DNA of 64,000 nt from Wenjunlia tyrosinilytica (GTDB lineage Bacteria > Actinomycetota > Actinomycetes > Streptomycetales > Streptomycetaceae). The notes beneath the pieces were generated by a model. The model was not told where the DNA came from. It saw only the letters and a list, made by a program, of their open reading frames with translations, and did no database searches. Numbering within the stretch: the first letter of the stretch is position 1; every line of letters starts with the position of its first letter. The stretch is taken from assembly GCF_014646055.1 (NCBI RefSeq), contig NZ_BMMS01000013.1:1-64000 (forward strand), given 5' to 3'. The translations under genes and the position numbers were made by a program. Shown piece by piece: positions 8,691-17,491 of this stretch.

Positions 8691-8766
8691 TGGATCCGGG
8701 CAATCGGCTCAGTGTGGTCCCGAGGGTGCGCAACCGGTGCGTGTCCGACGAGGGAGGGACCAGGCC

Positions 8767-9960
8767 ATGGCGTGGAACACAGCGGGGAACGCGGCGGGGA
8801 ACACAGCAGGGAGCGCGGCGGGAAAGCGGCATCGCGAGGCACGCGAGCCGGAGCGGATCACCGCGGAGCGCGGCGGGGTGGCCGCCCCATTGATCGTGAC
8901 CGAGGACGACGCCCTGCTCGACGACCTGCTGCGCCTGTGCGCGGCGGCGGGCGCCGAGCCCGAGGTGGCATACGGAGCGCCACCGGGCAGGGTGAGTTGG
9001 GAGCGGGCGCCCCTGGTGCTCGTGGGAGACGACAGCGCGGCCAGGATGCTGACGACGGCGACGGCCGGTGGCACACCCCGCCGGGAGGGCGTCCTGCTCA
9101 TCGGGCGGGATCTCGACGATCACGACGTATGGCGCCGTGCCGTCGACATCGGCGCCGATCATGTGCTCTTCCTCCCCGACGGCGAGAGCTGGCTGGTGGA
9201 CCGGATCGCCGACGCGGCGGAGGGCGTCGGCCGTCGGGCCCTCACGATCGGGGTCCTGGGAGGACGCGGCGGCGCCGGCGCGAGCACGCTGGCGTGCGCC
9301 CTGGCGGTCACGGCTGCTCGCGGTGGACAGCGGACCGTCCTTGTCGACGGCGATCCCCTCGGGGGCGGCCTGGATGTGCTGCTCGGCGGTGAGCGGACCG
9401 GCGGACTGCGCTGGCCCGACCTCGCCGACTCCCACGGCCGGGTCAACGGCGCGGCGCTGGAGGAGTCGCTGCCCAGGCTGCACGATCTGTCCGTCCTGTC
9501 GTGGGACAGGTCCGACGCCGTGACGATCTCCCCCGAGGCCGTGCGCTCCGTGCTGGGTGCCGCCCGGCGACGCGGAGGGGTGGTCGTGGTGGACCTGCCC
9601 CGCCGGGTGGACGAGGCCGCCGCCGAGGCGCTGGCACAGCTCGATGTCGGCCTGCTGGTCGTGCCGTCCGAGCTACGAGCGGTGGCGGCGGCCAAGCGGG
9701 TGGCCTCCACCGTGGTCATGGTGCTGCGCGATCTGCGGGTGGTCGTGCGCGGCCCCGTCGCATCCGGGCTGGACGACGCCGAGATCGCCCGGTTGCTGCG
9801 GCTGCGGCTGGCCGGGGAACTGCCGCCCGAGCCGGGGCTCGCCGGCGCTCAGGCCGGAGGTGATCCACCCGGCAGCAGTACCCGAGGCCCGCTGTCGCGG
9901 TTCTGCTCGGCCTTCCTGACCGAGGCGCTGCCGGCCACGGGCGGGAGCGTGGCGGCGTGA
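8767..9960 (+). CDS. TadZ/CpaE-like septum-site-type MinD-family ATPase
   Basis: A 397-residue protein with an N-terminal receiver-like region followed by a ParA/MinD-type domain. The P-loop position reads G-G-R-G-G-A-G-A-S-T, lacking both lysines of the deviant Walker A motif, so ATP binding may be altered. Actinobacterial homologues next to tadA are called septum-site-determining (Ssd) or TadZ proteins and position the pilus machinery. The ATG at 8767 has a GAGGGACC site just upstream. The gene overlaps tadA by GTGA. Confidence 0.8.
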   Translation: MAWNTAGNAAGNTAGSAAGKRHREAREPERITAERGGVAAPLIVTEDDALLDDLLRLCAAAGAEPEVAYGAPPGRVSWERAPLVLVGDDSAARMLTTATAGGTPRREGVLLIGRDLDDHDVWRRAVDIGADHVLFLPDGESWLVDRIADAAEGVGRRALTIGVLGGRGGAGASTLACALAVTAARGGQRTVLVDGDPLGGGLDVLLGGERTGGLRWPDLADSHGRVNGAALEESLPRLHDLSVLSWDRSDAVTISPEAVRSVLGAARRRGGVVVVDLPRRVDEAAAEALAQLDVGLLVVPSELRAVAAAKRVASTVVMVLRDLRVVVRGPVASGLDDAEIARLLRLRLAGELPPEPGLAGAQAGGDPPGSSTRGPLSRFCSAFLTEALPATGGSVAA

Positions 9961-11255
9961 GCGGGGCGGCGGTGGTGAGCACCGCGAGGCACCGCCGGAC
10001 GACGCGGACAGAGGCCCCCAGGGCCCTGGTGGACGCCGTACGGCTGCGACTGGCCGAGTCCGGGGACGAGCCCACTCCGGCCGGGGTCGCGGCCGCCCTG
10101 CGGGCACAGGGGCGGTTGCTCGGAGACGCGGCCGTGCTCGGCGTTGTGCGTGCCCTGCGCTCCGAGATCGTCGGGGCCGGGCCGCTCGAGCCGCTGCTGG
10201 CCGAGCCGGAGGTCACCGATGTCCTGGTCAACGCGCCGGACGAGGTCTGGGTGGACCGTGGCGGAGGCCTGGAGCGCGCCGACGTCGGCTTTCCCGACGC
10301 GGGAGCCGTGCGCAGGCTCGCCCAGCGACTGGCCATGTCGGCGGGCCGCAGGCTCGACGACGCGCGGCCGTGGGTGGACGCCCGGCTCCCGGACGGCACC
10401 CGGATGCACGCGGTGCTCCCGCCGGTCGTGGTCGGCTCTCCGTGCCTGTCCCTGCGCGTCGTGCGCGCCAGGGCGTTCACGCTGGAGGAGCTGGCGGCCG
10501 CGGGCACGGTGGGCCGGGAAGGGGCGCGGCTGCTGCGCTCGTTGCTCGACGCCCGGCTGTCCTTCCTCATCAGCGGTGGGACGGGCTCCGGCAAGACCAC
10601 GCTCCTGAGCAGCCTGCTCGGCCTGGTCGCCCCGGACGAGCGCATCGTGCTCGCCGAGGACTCGGCCGAACTCCGCCCGGACCACCCGCATGTGGTGCGG
10701 CTGGAGACCCGCCCGGCGAATCAGGAGGGTGCGGGCCTGGTCACCCTGCGTGACCTCGTCCGGCAGGCGCTGCGGATGCGCCCGGACCGGCTCGTGGTCG
10801 GCGAGGTCCGGGGACCCGAGGTCACCGAACTCCTCGCCGCGCTCAATACCGGGCACGAGGGAGGCTGCGGCACGATCCACGCGAACGCCGCGGCGGATGT
10901 GCCCGCGCGCCTCGAGGCCCTCGGCTCGTCCGCGGGGCTCGACCGGCCCGCGCTGCACAGCCAACTGGCCGCCGCCCTCGAGGTCGTGATCCACGTCGTG
11001 CGGGAGCGGGGAGGGCGCCGCAGGGTCGCCGAGATCCATGTTCTGGAGCGCACCTCCACCGGGCTGGTGGCCACCGTACCGGCCGCGGTCATGGGATTCG
11101 GCGGGGCGGTGGTGCGGGAGCGGGGCTGGCCCCGGCTGCGAGAGCTGTGCGGCAGGGGCGTGCAGCCTCCCATGAGCCGGTCGGCTCCGGCCTTCGGTCA
11201 TCTCCAACTGGCGCTGCCCGACGCGGCGCCCGCCGAGGCGGGAGGCGCGCGATGA
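9957..11255 (+). CDS. tadA: TadA/CpaF-family type IVb pilus ATPase
   Basis: A 432-residue secretion ATPase. It has Walker A G-G-T-G-S-G-K-T-T near residue 206, an Asp/Glu box (V-L-A-E-D-S-A-E-L), and the family stretch M-R-P-D-R-L-V-V-G-E-V-R-G with Walker B and the H-E-G-G-C-G-T-I-H-A-N motif. These define TadA/CpaF hexameric ATPases that power Flp-type pilus assembly or secretion. The GTG start overlaps the tadZ stop and the end overlaps the tadB ATG, so the genes are translationally coupled. Confidence 0.93.
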   Translation: MSGAAVVSTARHRRTTRTEAPRALVDAVRLRLAESGDEPTPAGVAAALRAQGRLLGDAAVLGVVRALRSEIVGAGPLEPLLAEPEVTDVLVNAPDEVWVDRGGGLERADVGFPDAGAVRRLAQRLAMSAGRRLDDARPWVDARLPDGTRMHAVLPPVVVGSPCLSLRVVRARAFTLEELAAAGTVGREGARLLRSLLDARLSFLISGGTGSGKTTLLSSLLGLVAPDERIVLAEDSAELRPDHPHVVRLETRPANQEGAGLVTLRDLVRQALRMRPDRLVVGEVRGPEVTELLAALNTGHEGGCGTIHANAAADVPARLEALGSSAGLDRPALHSQLAAALEVVIHVVRERGGRRRVAEIHVLERTSTGLVATVPAAVMGFGGAVVRERGWPRLRELCGRGVQPPMSRSAPAFGHLQLALPDAAPAEAGGAR

Positions 11256-12163
11256 GCCCCGTGACACTGGTCTCGCTGGTCGCGCTCGCGGGCGCCGCCG
11301 CGTGGCTGCTCAGCGGCCGGGACGAGGCGCTGCACCGGGCGCGCCTGGTCACCGCCGGTGGCGGCGAGGGAGGTGCCTCGGGGGCGTCGTCCTGGCCACC
11401 GGGGTCAGCCCTGTCCCGTTGTTGGCGCGAGGGCGCCGAAGCGCTGCGGACATTGCTTACGCCCGAGCGGTCCCCCGTCGCGGCGCAGGCGCTCTGCGTG
11501 GCCGTGGGACTGGTCCTCGCGGTACTGCTGAGCTCACCCGTACCGGCACTGGCGGGTATCGGCTCGGTGCCGGTGGTGCGGCGCCTGCTCCGGCGGCGTG
11601 CGGCGCGGCGCAAGGCCACGCGGCGGCGGTCCGCAGTCATCGAGTTGTGCTCCACCGTCGCCGGAGAGCTGAGGACCGGCCGCCTGCCGAACGAGGTTCT
11701 GGCCGCGGCCCTTGCGGAGAGCACTTGGTCCGCCGATCCGGACATGCCGGGGGCGTCGGCGGGCGTGGTGGCCGCCGCGAGGTTCGGCGGCGATGTGCCG
11801 CGCGCGTTGCTCCGGGCGGCGCGCGCTCCCGGGGCCGAGGGGCTCGCCGGAATGGCGGCCTGCTGGCAGGTGGCGCTCGACCGAGGCACCTTCCTCGCGG
11901 AAGGCCTGGACCGGGTCGCCGAGGCACTGCGTGCCGATGAGCGGCAACGGGAAGACCTGGAGGCCCTGTTGGCGGGCCCGAAGTCGACGGCGGCACTGCT
12001 GGCGGTGCTTCCGGTGTTCGGGTTGGCGCTCGGCTCCATGATGGGCGCGCACCCTCTCCGCGTCCTGCACACCCCCGCCGGACTCGCCTGCCTGGTGCTC
12101 GGAGTCGCCCTGGAATGCGCGGGCATCGCCTGGACGGGACGGATCACGCGGGGTGCGTCATGA
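11252..12163 (+). CDS. tadB: TadB-like inner-membrane pilus assembly protein
   Basis: A 303-residue membrane protein with an N-terminal hydrophobic helix, a pair of helices near residues 85-110, a cytoplasmic GspF/T2SSF-type four-helix region (about 125-235), and C-terminal helices. It would form the membrane platform with TadC on which TadA acts. It overlaps tadA by ATGA and tadC likewise. Position and fold support TadB; sequence is poorly conserved in this family. Confidence 0.85.
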   Translation: MSPVTLVSLVALAGAAAWLLSGRDEALHRARLVTAGGGEGGASGASSWPPGSALSRCWREGAEALRTLLTPERSPVAAQALCVAVGLVLAVLLSSPVPALAGIGSVPVVRRLLRRRAARRKATRRRSAVIELCSTVAGELRTGRLPNEVLAAALAESTWSADPDMPGASAGVVAAARFGGDVPRALLRAARAPGAEGLAGMAACWQVALDRGTFLAEGLDRVAEALRADERQREDLEALLAGPKSTAALLAVLPVFGLALGSMMGAHPLRVLHTPAGLACLVLGVALECAGIAWTGRITRGAS

Positions 12164-12975
12164 CCGAAGCGGTGCGCGTGCTTCTGGCCGGGCTGCTCGC
12201 CCTCTCCGGAGCGGCCGTTGTCTGGTCGAGCCTGGCCGCGGGGCGGCGTGCCTCGGCGGCGCGGGAGCAGGCCGAGCGGCTCACCGGCGGTGAGACGGTC
12301 AACGGCTCTCCCCCTGGACGGCTGCGCCTGATCCGGGCCCGATGGCCGGGGCAGGGGGAAGGGGCGCCAAGGGGCATTCCAGCGGCCGTCGCGGCCGGTG
12401 CCGGAGCCGCGTTGTTCGTGGGCGGGCTCGCCGGGGTCGCCATGGGCGCCCTGGTGGCCGTCGGGGTGCGGGTATGGCAGCGCAGAGCGGCTTCCTCGGC
12501 GATGAGCCCCGAGCAGGCCGCGGAAGCCGACCGGGCACGGCGGCAACTGCCCTTGGCCGCCGATCTGCTGGCCGCCTGCCTGGCGGCGGGCGCGGATCCC
12601 CGGCTGGCCGCCGAGGCGGTCGGAGGCTCCCTCGGCGGTCCTGTAGGCGGGCGGTTGTCGCGTGTCGCCGCGGAGCTACGGCTGGGCGGTGACCCGGCGC
12701 TGTGCTGGGCCCGGTTCGGCGCGGCTCCGGGGATGTCCGTCCTGGCCCGCCCGATGGAACGGGCCTGCGGCTCCGGTGCGCCGCCGGTCCGCCCGATGGC
12801 GGCCCTGGCCGCCCAGTGCCGCTCCGAAGCGGCGAGGGAGCTCCAGACCAGAGCCCGCAAGGCGGGAGTGCTGGCCACCGCCCCGCTCGGGCTGTGCTTC
12901 CTCCCGGCCTTCCTGGTGGTGGGAGTGGTCCCCATGGTCATCGGGCTGGCGGGAAGCACGCTCGGCCACTCCTGA
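12160..12975 (+). CDS. tadC: TadC-like inner-membrane pilus assembly protein
   Basis: A 271-residue protein with an N-terminal membrane helix, a second hydrophobic pair near residues 68-105, a soluble helical region with A-A-D-L-L-A-A-C-L-A-A-G-A (GspF-like), and a strongly hydrophobic C terminus. It is the expected partner of TadB. The ATG overlaps the tadB stop. A repeat-filled 189-bp gap separates it from the pilin genes. Confidence 0.83.
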   Translation: MTEAVRVLLAGLLALSGAAVVWSSLAAGRRASAAREQAERLTGGETVNGSPPGRLRLIRARWPGQGEGAPRGIPAAVAAGAGAALFVGGLAGVAMGALVAVGVRVWQRRAASSAMSPEQAAEADRARRQLPLAADLLAACLAAGADPRLAAEAVGGSLGGPVGGRLSRVAAELRLGGDPALCWARFGAAPGMSVLARPMERACGSGAPPVRPMAALAAQCRSEAARELQTRARKAGVLATAPLGLCFLPAFLVVGVVPMVIGLAGSTLGHS

Positions 12976-12992
12976 CGGCGCCTCGGCAACGC

Positions 12993-13125
12993 AAAGCCCT
13001 GCGGCACCAAGTCCTGCGGCACCAAATCCGGCGGCACCAAGCCCTGCACCGCACAACCCGGACCGCACAACCCGGACCACAACGACCGGGCCACAACGAC
13101 CGGGCCACAACGACCGGACCGCCAA
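12993..13125. repeat. Three consecutive blocks of short tandem repeats between tadC and the pilin gene
   Basis: Block 1 (about 12993-13050): four copies of a 15-bp unit around gcggcaccaagtcc. Block 2 (about 13048-13080): two copies of accgcacaacccgg. Block 3 (about 13078-13125): three copies of ccacaacgaccggg. The blocks fade into each other (cggcacc, ccgcac, ccacaac), as if each arose from the last. They fill nearly the whole gap before the pilin ribosome site. Confidence 0.85.
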
Positions 13126-13164
13126 AGTCGGCGACACCGGAACACCACATCGAACGGGGATGAC

Positions 13165-13359
13165 ATGCGAGTTCTACGTGCCCTGCGGGGCCGGTTGACG
13201 GGCCGCCTCGGCGACTCGGGAATGACGACGGCGGAGTACGCCCTCGGAACGATGGCCGCCATGGGCTTCGCGTCGGTGCTCTACAAGATCGTGAAAAGCC
13301 CGGCGATCAGTACCGCGCTGAGCGGCATCGTCGAGAGGGCGCTCAATGCGACCTTCTGA
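13165..13359 (+). CDS. Flp-pilin-like small membrane protein (DUF4244 type)
   Basis: A 64-residue protein with a basic N terminus, then G-M-T-T-A-E-Y-A and a hydrophobic helix. Cleavage after the Gly would leave Glu at +5 and Tyr at +6, the Flp prepilin pattern. Actinobacterial tad clusters carry such DUF4244 proteins at this position, so it is the likely major pilin. A GGGG-containing site lies before the ATG. No prepilin peptidase gene is in the window. Its end overlaps the next start by 14 bp. Confidence 0.85.
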   Translation: MRVLRALRGRLTGRLGDSGMTTAEYALGTMAAMGFASVLYKIVKSPAISTALSGIVERALNATF

Positions 13360-13816
13360 GGCGGCCGGGCCACGCCCAGGGGCCGGTGAGGAGGGCGGTG
13401 GCGCTGCTGGGCGTGGCAGCGAGCGTGGGCATGGCGGTGGCCGCCCTCGGGAGTCCGGAGGGGACGCCGGATACGTCACGGCCGAGACCGCCGCGGTGCT
13501 GCCGGTGCTGGTGCTCTTCACGGCGATGCTCGTCTGGGGTGTGGTCGCCGCGGCAGCGCAGATCCAGTGCGTGGACGCCGCCCGGGCCGGTGCCCGGGCC
13601 GCCGCCCGGTCGGAGCCTGCGTCCGCCGTGCTGGCCACCGCCAAGCAGGCGGCGCCCCGAGGGGCACGTGTGCGGTCGGTCCGGGACGGCGACCTCGTAC
13701 GGGTGGAGGTGGCCGCGCAGGCGCTGGGACCGGGGAGGTTGGCGTCGCTGCTCTCCGTCGAGGTGCGGTCGTCCGCGTCCGCCCTGGCCGAGGACACGGT
13801 GGAGGTGGCGCCATGA
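13346..13816 (+). CDS. tadE: TadE-like pseudopilin
   Basis: A 156-residue protein. A Gly-rich basic leader of about 40 residues precedes G-Y-V-T-A-E-T-A-A-V-L-P and a single hydrophobic helix, the TadE-like pattern with a prepilin-like G-x3-x-E motif. The remainder (D-A-A-R-A-G-A-R-A-A-A-R) is typical of TadE-like proteins. It would be a minor pilus subunit. It overlaps the pilin gene upstream by 14 bp and the next gene by ATGA. Confidence 0.83.
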   Translation: MRPSEAAGPRPGAGEEGGGAAGRGSERGHGGGRPRESGGDAGYVTAETAAVLPVLVLFTAMLVWGVVAAAAQIQCVDAARAGARAAARSEPASAVLATAKQAAPRGARVRSVRDGDLVRVEVAAQALGPGRLASLLSVEVRSSASALAEDTVEVAP

Positions 13817-14619
13817 GCGGCCCCGTATGCCTGTTGCGGCGAGTGGTTCGGCGTGTGCGACGGTACGCACGGGCAGGTGGGCGGGACCGGGGCTCAGGCA
13901 CGATCTGGGCGCTGGTGCTGGCCGCCGCGACCGCCTGTGTCTTCGCGGGCGTGCTGGCCGTGGGGCAGGCGGTGGCGGCACGGCACCGGGCGGGCTCGGC
14001 GGCCGACCTGGCGGCACTCGCTGCCGCCGACCGGGCGCTGGACGGCCAGGACAAGGCATGCGCTGTCGCGGGGAGGGTGGCCGCAGCGCAGCGCACCCGG
14101 TTGGTCTCCTGCCAGGTGCGCGGCGACATCGCGGACGTCACCGCACGAGCGGAGTTCTCCGGCCTCCTGGGCGCCGTCCCACCGGCTGACGTCCGCTCAC
14201 GAGCGGGACCCGTCGGCCCCGCCGGTCCCGCCGCCGCCCTCGGTCCTCCCGGTGCCGGTCCTGCCGCTACCCTCGGTTCTCCCGGTGCTGGTCCTCCCGG
14301 CGCCATCGGTCCTCCCGGCGCCGGTCCCTTCGGCACCGCCGAACTCGGCGTCCCCGGCGACTTTCCCGCCGACGTCTCGAGCCTCAGCCTCCCCGCCGTG
14401 CCCGGGCCCGCCGTTGTCCGTGGGCCCACCGCCGTTGTCCGTGGGCCCCGCGGCGTTGTCCATGGGGCCCACGGTGTTGTCCGCGGCGGTGCCCTGGCCG
14501 GTGCGGGGGCGGCCCTCAGCCGCCGTACCGACCTCCCCGGGGCCCTCCCGGGCCCCATCCACCCCCTGGGCCCCCCGGGCCCCCTCGGCCTCCTTGACCT
14601 CTTCCGGGACAGGCGATGA
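13813..14619 (+). CDS. TadG/Rv3655c-like membrane protein with extended repeat tail
   Basis: A 268-residue protein. Residues 1-135 are the expected domain: G-S-G-T-I-W-A-L-V-L-A-A-A-T, one membrane helix, then R-H-R-A-G-S-A-A-D-L-A-A-L-A-A-A-D, as in helicase/secretion neighbourhood TadE-like proteins. From residue 136 on, the sequence is Pro/Gly/Ala/Val-rich repeats (G-P-P-G-A-G-P, V-V-R-G-P) that lie wholly over the 3' end of the opposite-strand helicase gene. Homologues I recall end near residue 135, so the tail is probably readthrough into repeat DNA after loss of an earlier stop. Whether the tail is made is unknown. Confidence 0.7.
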   Translation: MSGPVCLLRRVVRRVRRYARAGGRDRGSGTIWALVLAAATACVFAGVLAVGQAVAARHRAGSAADLAALAAADRALDGQDKACAVAGRVAAAQRTRLVSCQVRGDIADVTARAEFSGLLGAVPPADVRSRAGPVGPAGPAAALGPPGAGPAATLGSPGAGPPGAIGPPGAGPFGTAELGVPGDFPADVSSLSLPAVPGPAVVRGPTAVVRGPRGVVHGAHGVVRGGALAGAGAALSRRTDLPGALPGPIHPLGPPGPLGLLDLFRDRR

Positions 14620-16989
14620 CGACAGGAGGACGTCCAGGAGCCGCACCGCCCCTCGTTTGTCGAGTGGTTCGTTGCCGTTGCCGCACTTCGGGGACTGGAT
14701 GCACGACGGGCAGCCGAATTCGCACTCGCACACGGCGATCGCCTCGCGGGTGGCGGTCAGCCAGGCCTGGGCGGTACGGAAGGCCCGCTCGGCGAAGCCC
14801 GCCCCGCCCGGGTGGCCGTCGTAGACGAAGACGGTGGGCAGGCCGGTGTCCGGGTGCAGCGGCACCGACACCCCGCCGATGTCCCAGCGGTCGCAGGTGG
14901 CGAACAGCGGCAGCATGCCGATCGAGGCGTGTTCCGCCGCGTGTGCCGCGCCCGGCAGTTCTTCGGGGAGGATGTCCGCCGTCTCGAGCTGGTCCTCGGT
15001 GACCGTCCACCACACCGCGCGGGTGCGCAGGGTGCGGGGAGGCAGGTCGAGCCTGGTCTCGCCCAGCACCTCGCCGGTGATGAGTCTGCGTCTGAGGAAG
15101 GAGACGACCTGGTTGGTGACCTCGACCGAGCCGTAGTTCAAGGTGGCTTCGCCCCAGGGCTGTTCGATCTCGGTGTCCAGGATGGAGATGGAGGTGGTGT
15201 CCCTGGCCGTCGTCGAGTACGACGGGTCGGCCTCCTCGACCAGGGCGACGTTGTCGTCGAGGTTCAGCTCCCGCACCAGGTAGCTGCGGCCCATGTGGAG
15301 GTGTACCGCTCCCTCGTGCACGGCGGCGTGGGCGGCGGAGGCGTCCACCGTTCCCAGCAGCCTGCCGGTCTCGGCCTCGACCACCCGGACCGGGGTGCCG
15401 CCACCGCCGCGGATGTCGGTGAGGTCCGCCGCCCGCTCTCGGCGGGTCCAGAACCAGCCGGAGGCGCGCCGCCGCAGCAGTCCGCGCCGCTCCAGCTGCG
15501 GCATCAGCTCGGGGGCCCCGGGGCCGAACATCTCCAAGTCGGCCTCGGCGAGGGGGAACTCCGCCGCGGCGGCGCACAGGTGCGGGGCGAGGACGTAGGG
15601 GTTGTCCGGGTCGAGCACGGTGGTCTCGACGGGCCGCTGGAAGAGCGCCTCCGGGTGGTGGACGAGGTAGGTGTCCAGCGGGTCGTCACGGGCGATCAGC
15701 ACCGCCAGTGCCCCCTGCCCGGCGCGCCCGGCACGGCCCGCCTGCTGCCACAGCGAGGCCCGCGTGCCCGGGTACCCGGCGAGCAGGACGGCGTCGAGGC
15801 CGGAGACGTCCACTCCCAGCTCGAGGGCGGTCGTCGAGGCGAGGCCGAGCAGCCGCCCGGAGTGCAGCGCCCGCTCGAGCGCGCGCCGCTCCTCGGGCAG
15901 ATAGCCGCCCCGATAGGCGGCGACCCGGTCCGGGAGGGGACGCTCGCCGGCCGCAACGGGCACCGCGGCGAGCCGCTCCTGGGCGACCAGCGCGATCAGC
16001 TCCGCCGCTCGCCGGGAGCGCACGAACGCCACGGTGCGCACCCGCTGGGAGACCAGGTCCGCGAGCAGTTCGGCGCTCTCGGCCGTGGCCGTGCGCCGCA
16101 CGGGGGCTCCATGCTCCCCGCTGAGCTCGGTCAGCGGCGGCTCCCAGAGCGCGAAGACGACCTCGCCGCGCGGGGAGGCGTCGTCCGTGATCTCGGTGAC
16201 CTTCACGCCCGTCAGACGGCTCGCCGCGGCCCCGGGCTCGGACGCCGTGGCCGAAGCGAGCAGGAAGACCGGATCGGCGCCGTAGCGGGCGCAGATCCGC
16301 CTCAGCCGCCGCAGCACCTGGGCCACGTGCGAGCCGAAGACGCCCCGGTAGGTGTGGCACTCGTCGATCACCACGTAGCGCAGGCTGCGCAGGAAGGAGG
16401 ACCAGCGGGCATGGGCGGGCAGGATGCCGCGGTGCAGCATGTCGGGGTTGGTGAGCACGTAGTTCGCGTACTGGCGCACCCACTCGCGCTCCTCGAGCGG
16501 GGTGTCCCCGTCGTACACGGCCGGGCGAACCTTCGGGGCGACATCGGAGGCCAGATCGGCCACGGCCCGCCTCTGGTCGGCCGCCAGGGCCTTGGTGGGC
16601 GACAGGTACAGCGCGGTCGTCCCCCGCCCGTTGGGCGCCTCGGCGCCGTCGAGCAGCGAACTGAGCACCGGCATCAGGTACGCCAGCGACTTCCCGGAGG
16701 CGGTTCCGGTGGCCACCACGACCGACCGGCCCTCCACGGCGGCCGCCGCGGCCTGTGCCTGGTGGGACCAGGGACGCTCGATCCCTGCCGCCCGGGCCGC
16801 GGCCACAACTTCCGGTCGGATTCGATCAGGCCAATCGGCATGGCGACCGACGCGCGGGGGCAAGTGCTCCGTATGAGTGATGCGCTGCGCCCTGCCCGGA
16901 CCCGCGGACAGCCGTCCGAGCACGCTGCCGGGGGCCGTGCCTGGCGTGGCGTGTCGACGCGCTGCCTGCGAGAAGGAATCGTGGGCCAT
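14197..16989 (-). CDS. DEAD/DEAH-box helicase of the MrfA/YprA type with DUF1998 domain
   Basis: A superfamily 2 helicase of about 930 residues. It has a Q-like region (W-S-H-Q-A-Q-A-A), Walker A A-T-G-T-A-S-G-K-S, Walker B D-E-C-H, motif III S-A-T-A, motif VI Q-x2-G-R-A-G-R, and a C-terminal DUF1998 region with a four-Cys cluster (C-E-C-E-F-G-C-P-S-C then a later Cys). The B. subtilis relative MrfA acts in mitomycin C repair. After the Cys region, about 130 residues are Gly/Thr/Arg repeats (G-R-T-E-G, G-P-T-D-N-G) that overlap the TadG-like gene by 423 bp. The start is uncertain: the ATG at 16989 is used, but a GTG at 16995 and a relic frame further upstream exist. Confidence 0.88.
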   Translation of the reverse strand: MAHDSFSQAARRHATPGTAPGSVLGRLSAGPGRAQRITHTEHLPPRVGRHADWPDRIRPEVVAAARAAGIERPWSHQAQAAAAAVEGRSVVVATGTASGKSLAYLMPVLSSLLDGAEAPNGRGTTALYLSPTKALAADQRRAVADLASDVAPKVRPAVYDGDTPLEEREWVRQYANYVLTNPDMLHRGILPAHARWSSFLRSLRYVVIDECHTYRGVFGSHVAQVLRRLRRICARYGADPVFLLASATASEPGAAASRLTGVKVTEITDDASPRGEVVFALWEPPLTELSGEHGAPVRRTATAESAELLADLVSQRVRTVAFVRSRRAAELIALVAQERLAAVPVAAGERPLPDRVAAYRGGYLPEERRALERALHSGRLLGLASTTALELGVDVSGLDAVLLAGYPGTRASLWQQAGRAGRAGQGALAVLIARDDPLDTYLVHHPEALFQRPVETTVLDPDNPYVLAPHLCAAAAEFPLAEADLEMFGPGAPELMPQLERRGLLRRRASGWFWTRRERAADLTDIRGGGGTPVRVVEAETGRLLGTVDASAAHAAVHEGAVHLHMGRSYLVRELNLDDNVALVEEADPSYSTTARDTTSISILDTEIEQPWGEATLNYGSVEVTNQVVSFLRRRLITGEVLGETRLDLPPRTLRTRAVWWTVTEDQLETADILPEELPGAAHAAEHASIGMLPLFATCDRWDIGGVSVPLHPDTGLPTVFVYDGHPGGAGFAERAFRTAQAWLTATREAIAVCECEFGCPSCIQSPKCGNGNEPLDKRGAVRLLDVLLSSSPVPEEVKEAEGARGAQGVDGAREGPGEVGTAAEGRPRTGQGTAADNTVGPMDNAAGPTDNGGGPTDNGGPGHGGEAEARDVGGKVAGDAEFGGAEGTGAGRTDGAGRTSTGRTEGSGRTGTGRTEGGGGTGGADGSRS
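14200..14500. repeat. Degenerate minisatellite coding on both strands
   Basis: Short imperfect repeats (ggtcctcccggtgcc-like 14200-14340; gttgtccgtgggccc-like 14405-14490) make up the tails of both the TadG-like protein (plus) and the helicase (minus). Codon use stays open on both strands because the units lack T-rich trinucleotides. Confidence 0.75.
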
Positions 16990-17124
16990 CGGCACTCAGT
17001 GTGTCATTGGCGTGACGGACAATCGCCTGAAGGCGTCGTGCTCGCCTGCTCGTAAGTGATTGAATGCCATCGCGGCTGCCGATCCATGGGGGGCGACCGC
17101 TCGATGCAAGGTGCTGGAGGATCC

Positions 17125-17466
17125 GTGGACCCGTCCCTGTCGACCCGAACCGTTGGCGATCGAACGATCGTCGAGGTCGGTGGCGAGATTGATGTGTACA
17201 CCGCGCCCAAGCTGCGGGAGCAGCTGGTCGAGCTCGTCAACGACGGTAGTTACCACCTCGTCGTGGACATGGAAGGCGTGGACTTCCTCGACTCGACCGG
17301 CCTGGGTGTGCTTGTTGGAGGTTTGAAGCGGGTGCGTGCCCACGAGGGCTCGCTCCGTCTGGTGTGCAACCAGGAGCGCATTCTCAAAATCTTCCGGATC
17401 ACTGGTCTGACGAAGGTTTTCCCGATTCACACCTCGGTGGACGAGGCCGTCGCGGCGACTGACTGA
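17125..17466 (+). CDS. bldG: BldG, anti-anti-sigma factor (STAS domain)
   Basis: A 113-residue STAS-domain protein, essentially the known BldG sequence ([12 protein letters not shown], then [12 protein letters not shown]). The Ser in D-S-T-G is the site phosphorylated by partner anti-sigma kinases. In S. coelicolor BldG is required for aerial growth and antibiotic production. The GTG at 17125 is chosen: GGAGG lies 5 nt upstream and the length matches BldG exactly. An upstream in-frame ATG at 17083 lacks support. It is followed by a hairpin and the anti-sigma gene, and is divergent from the helicase. Confidence 0.97.
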   Translation: MDPSLSTRTVGDRTIVEVGGEIDVYTAPKLREQLVELVNDGSYHLVVDMEGVDFLDSTGLGVLVGGLKRVRAHEGSLRLVCNQERILKIFRITGLTKVFPIHTSVDEAVAATD

Positions 17467-17491
17467 CGACCACGTAAGGTCGTCCGAAGCG

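Noticed and set aside
12993..13125. CRISPR array
   Set aside because: Units are 14-15 bp with no unique spacers of constant length and no cas genes.
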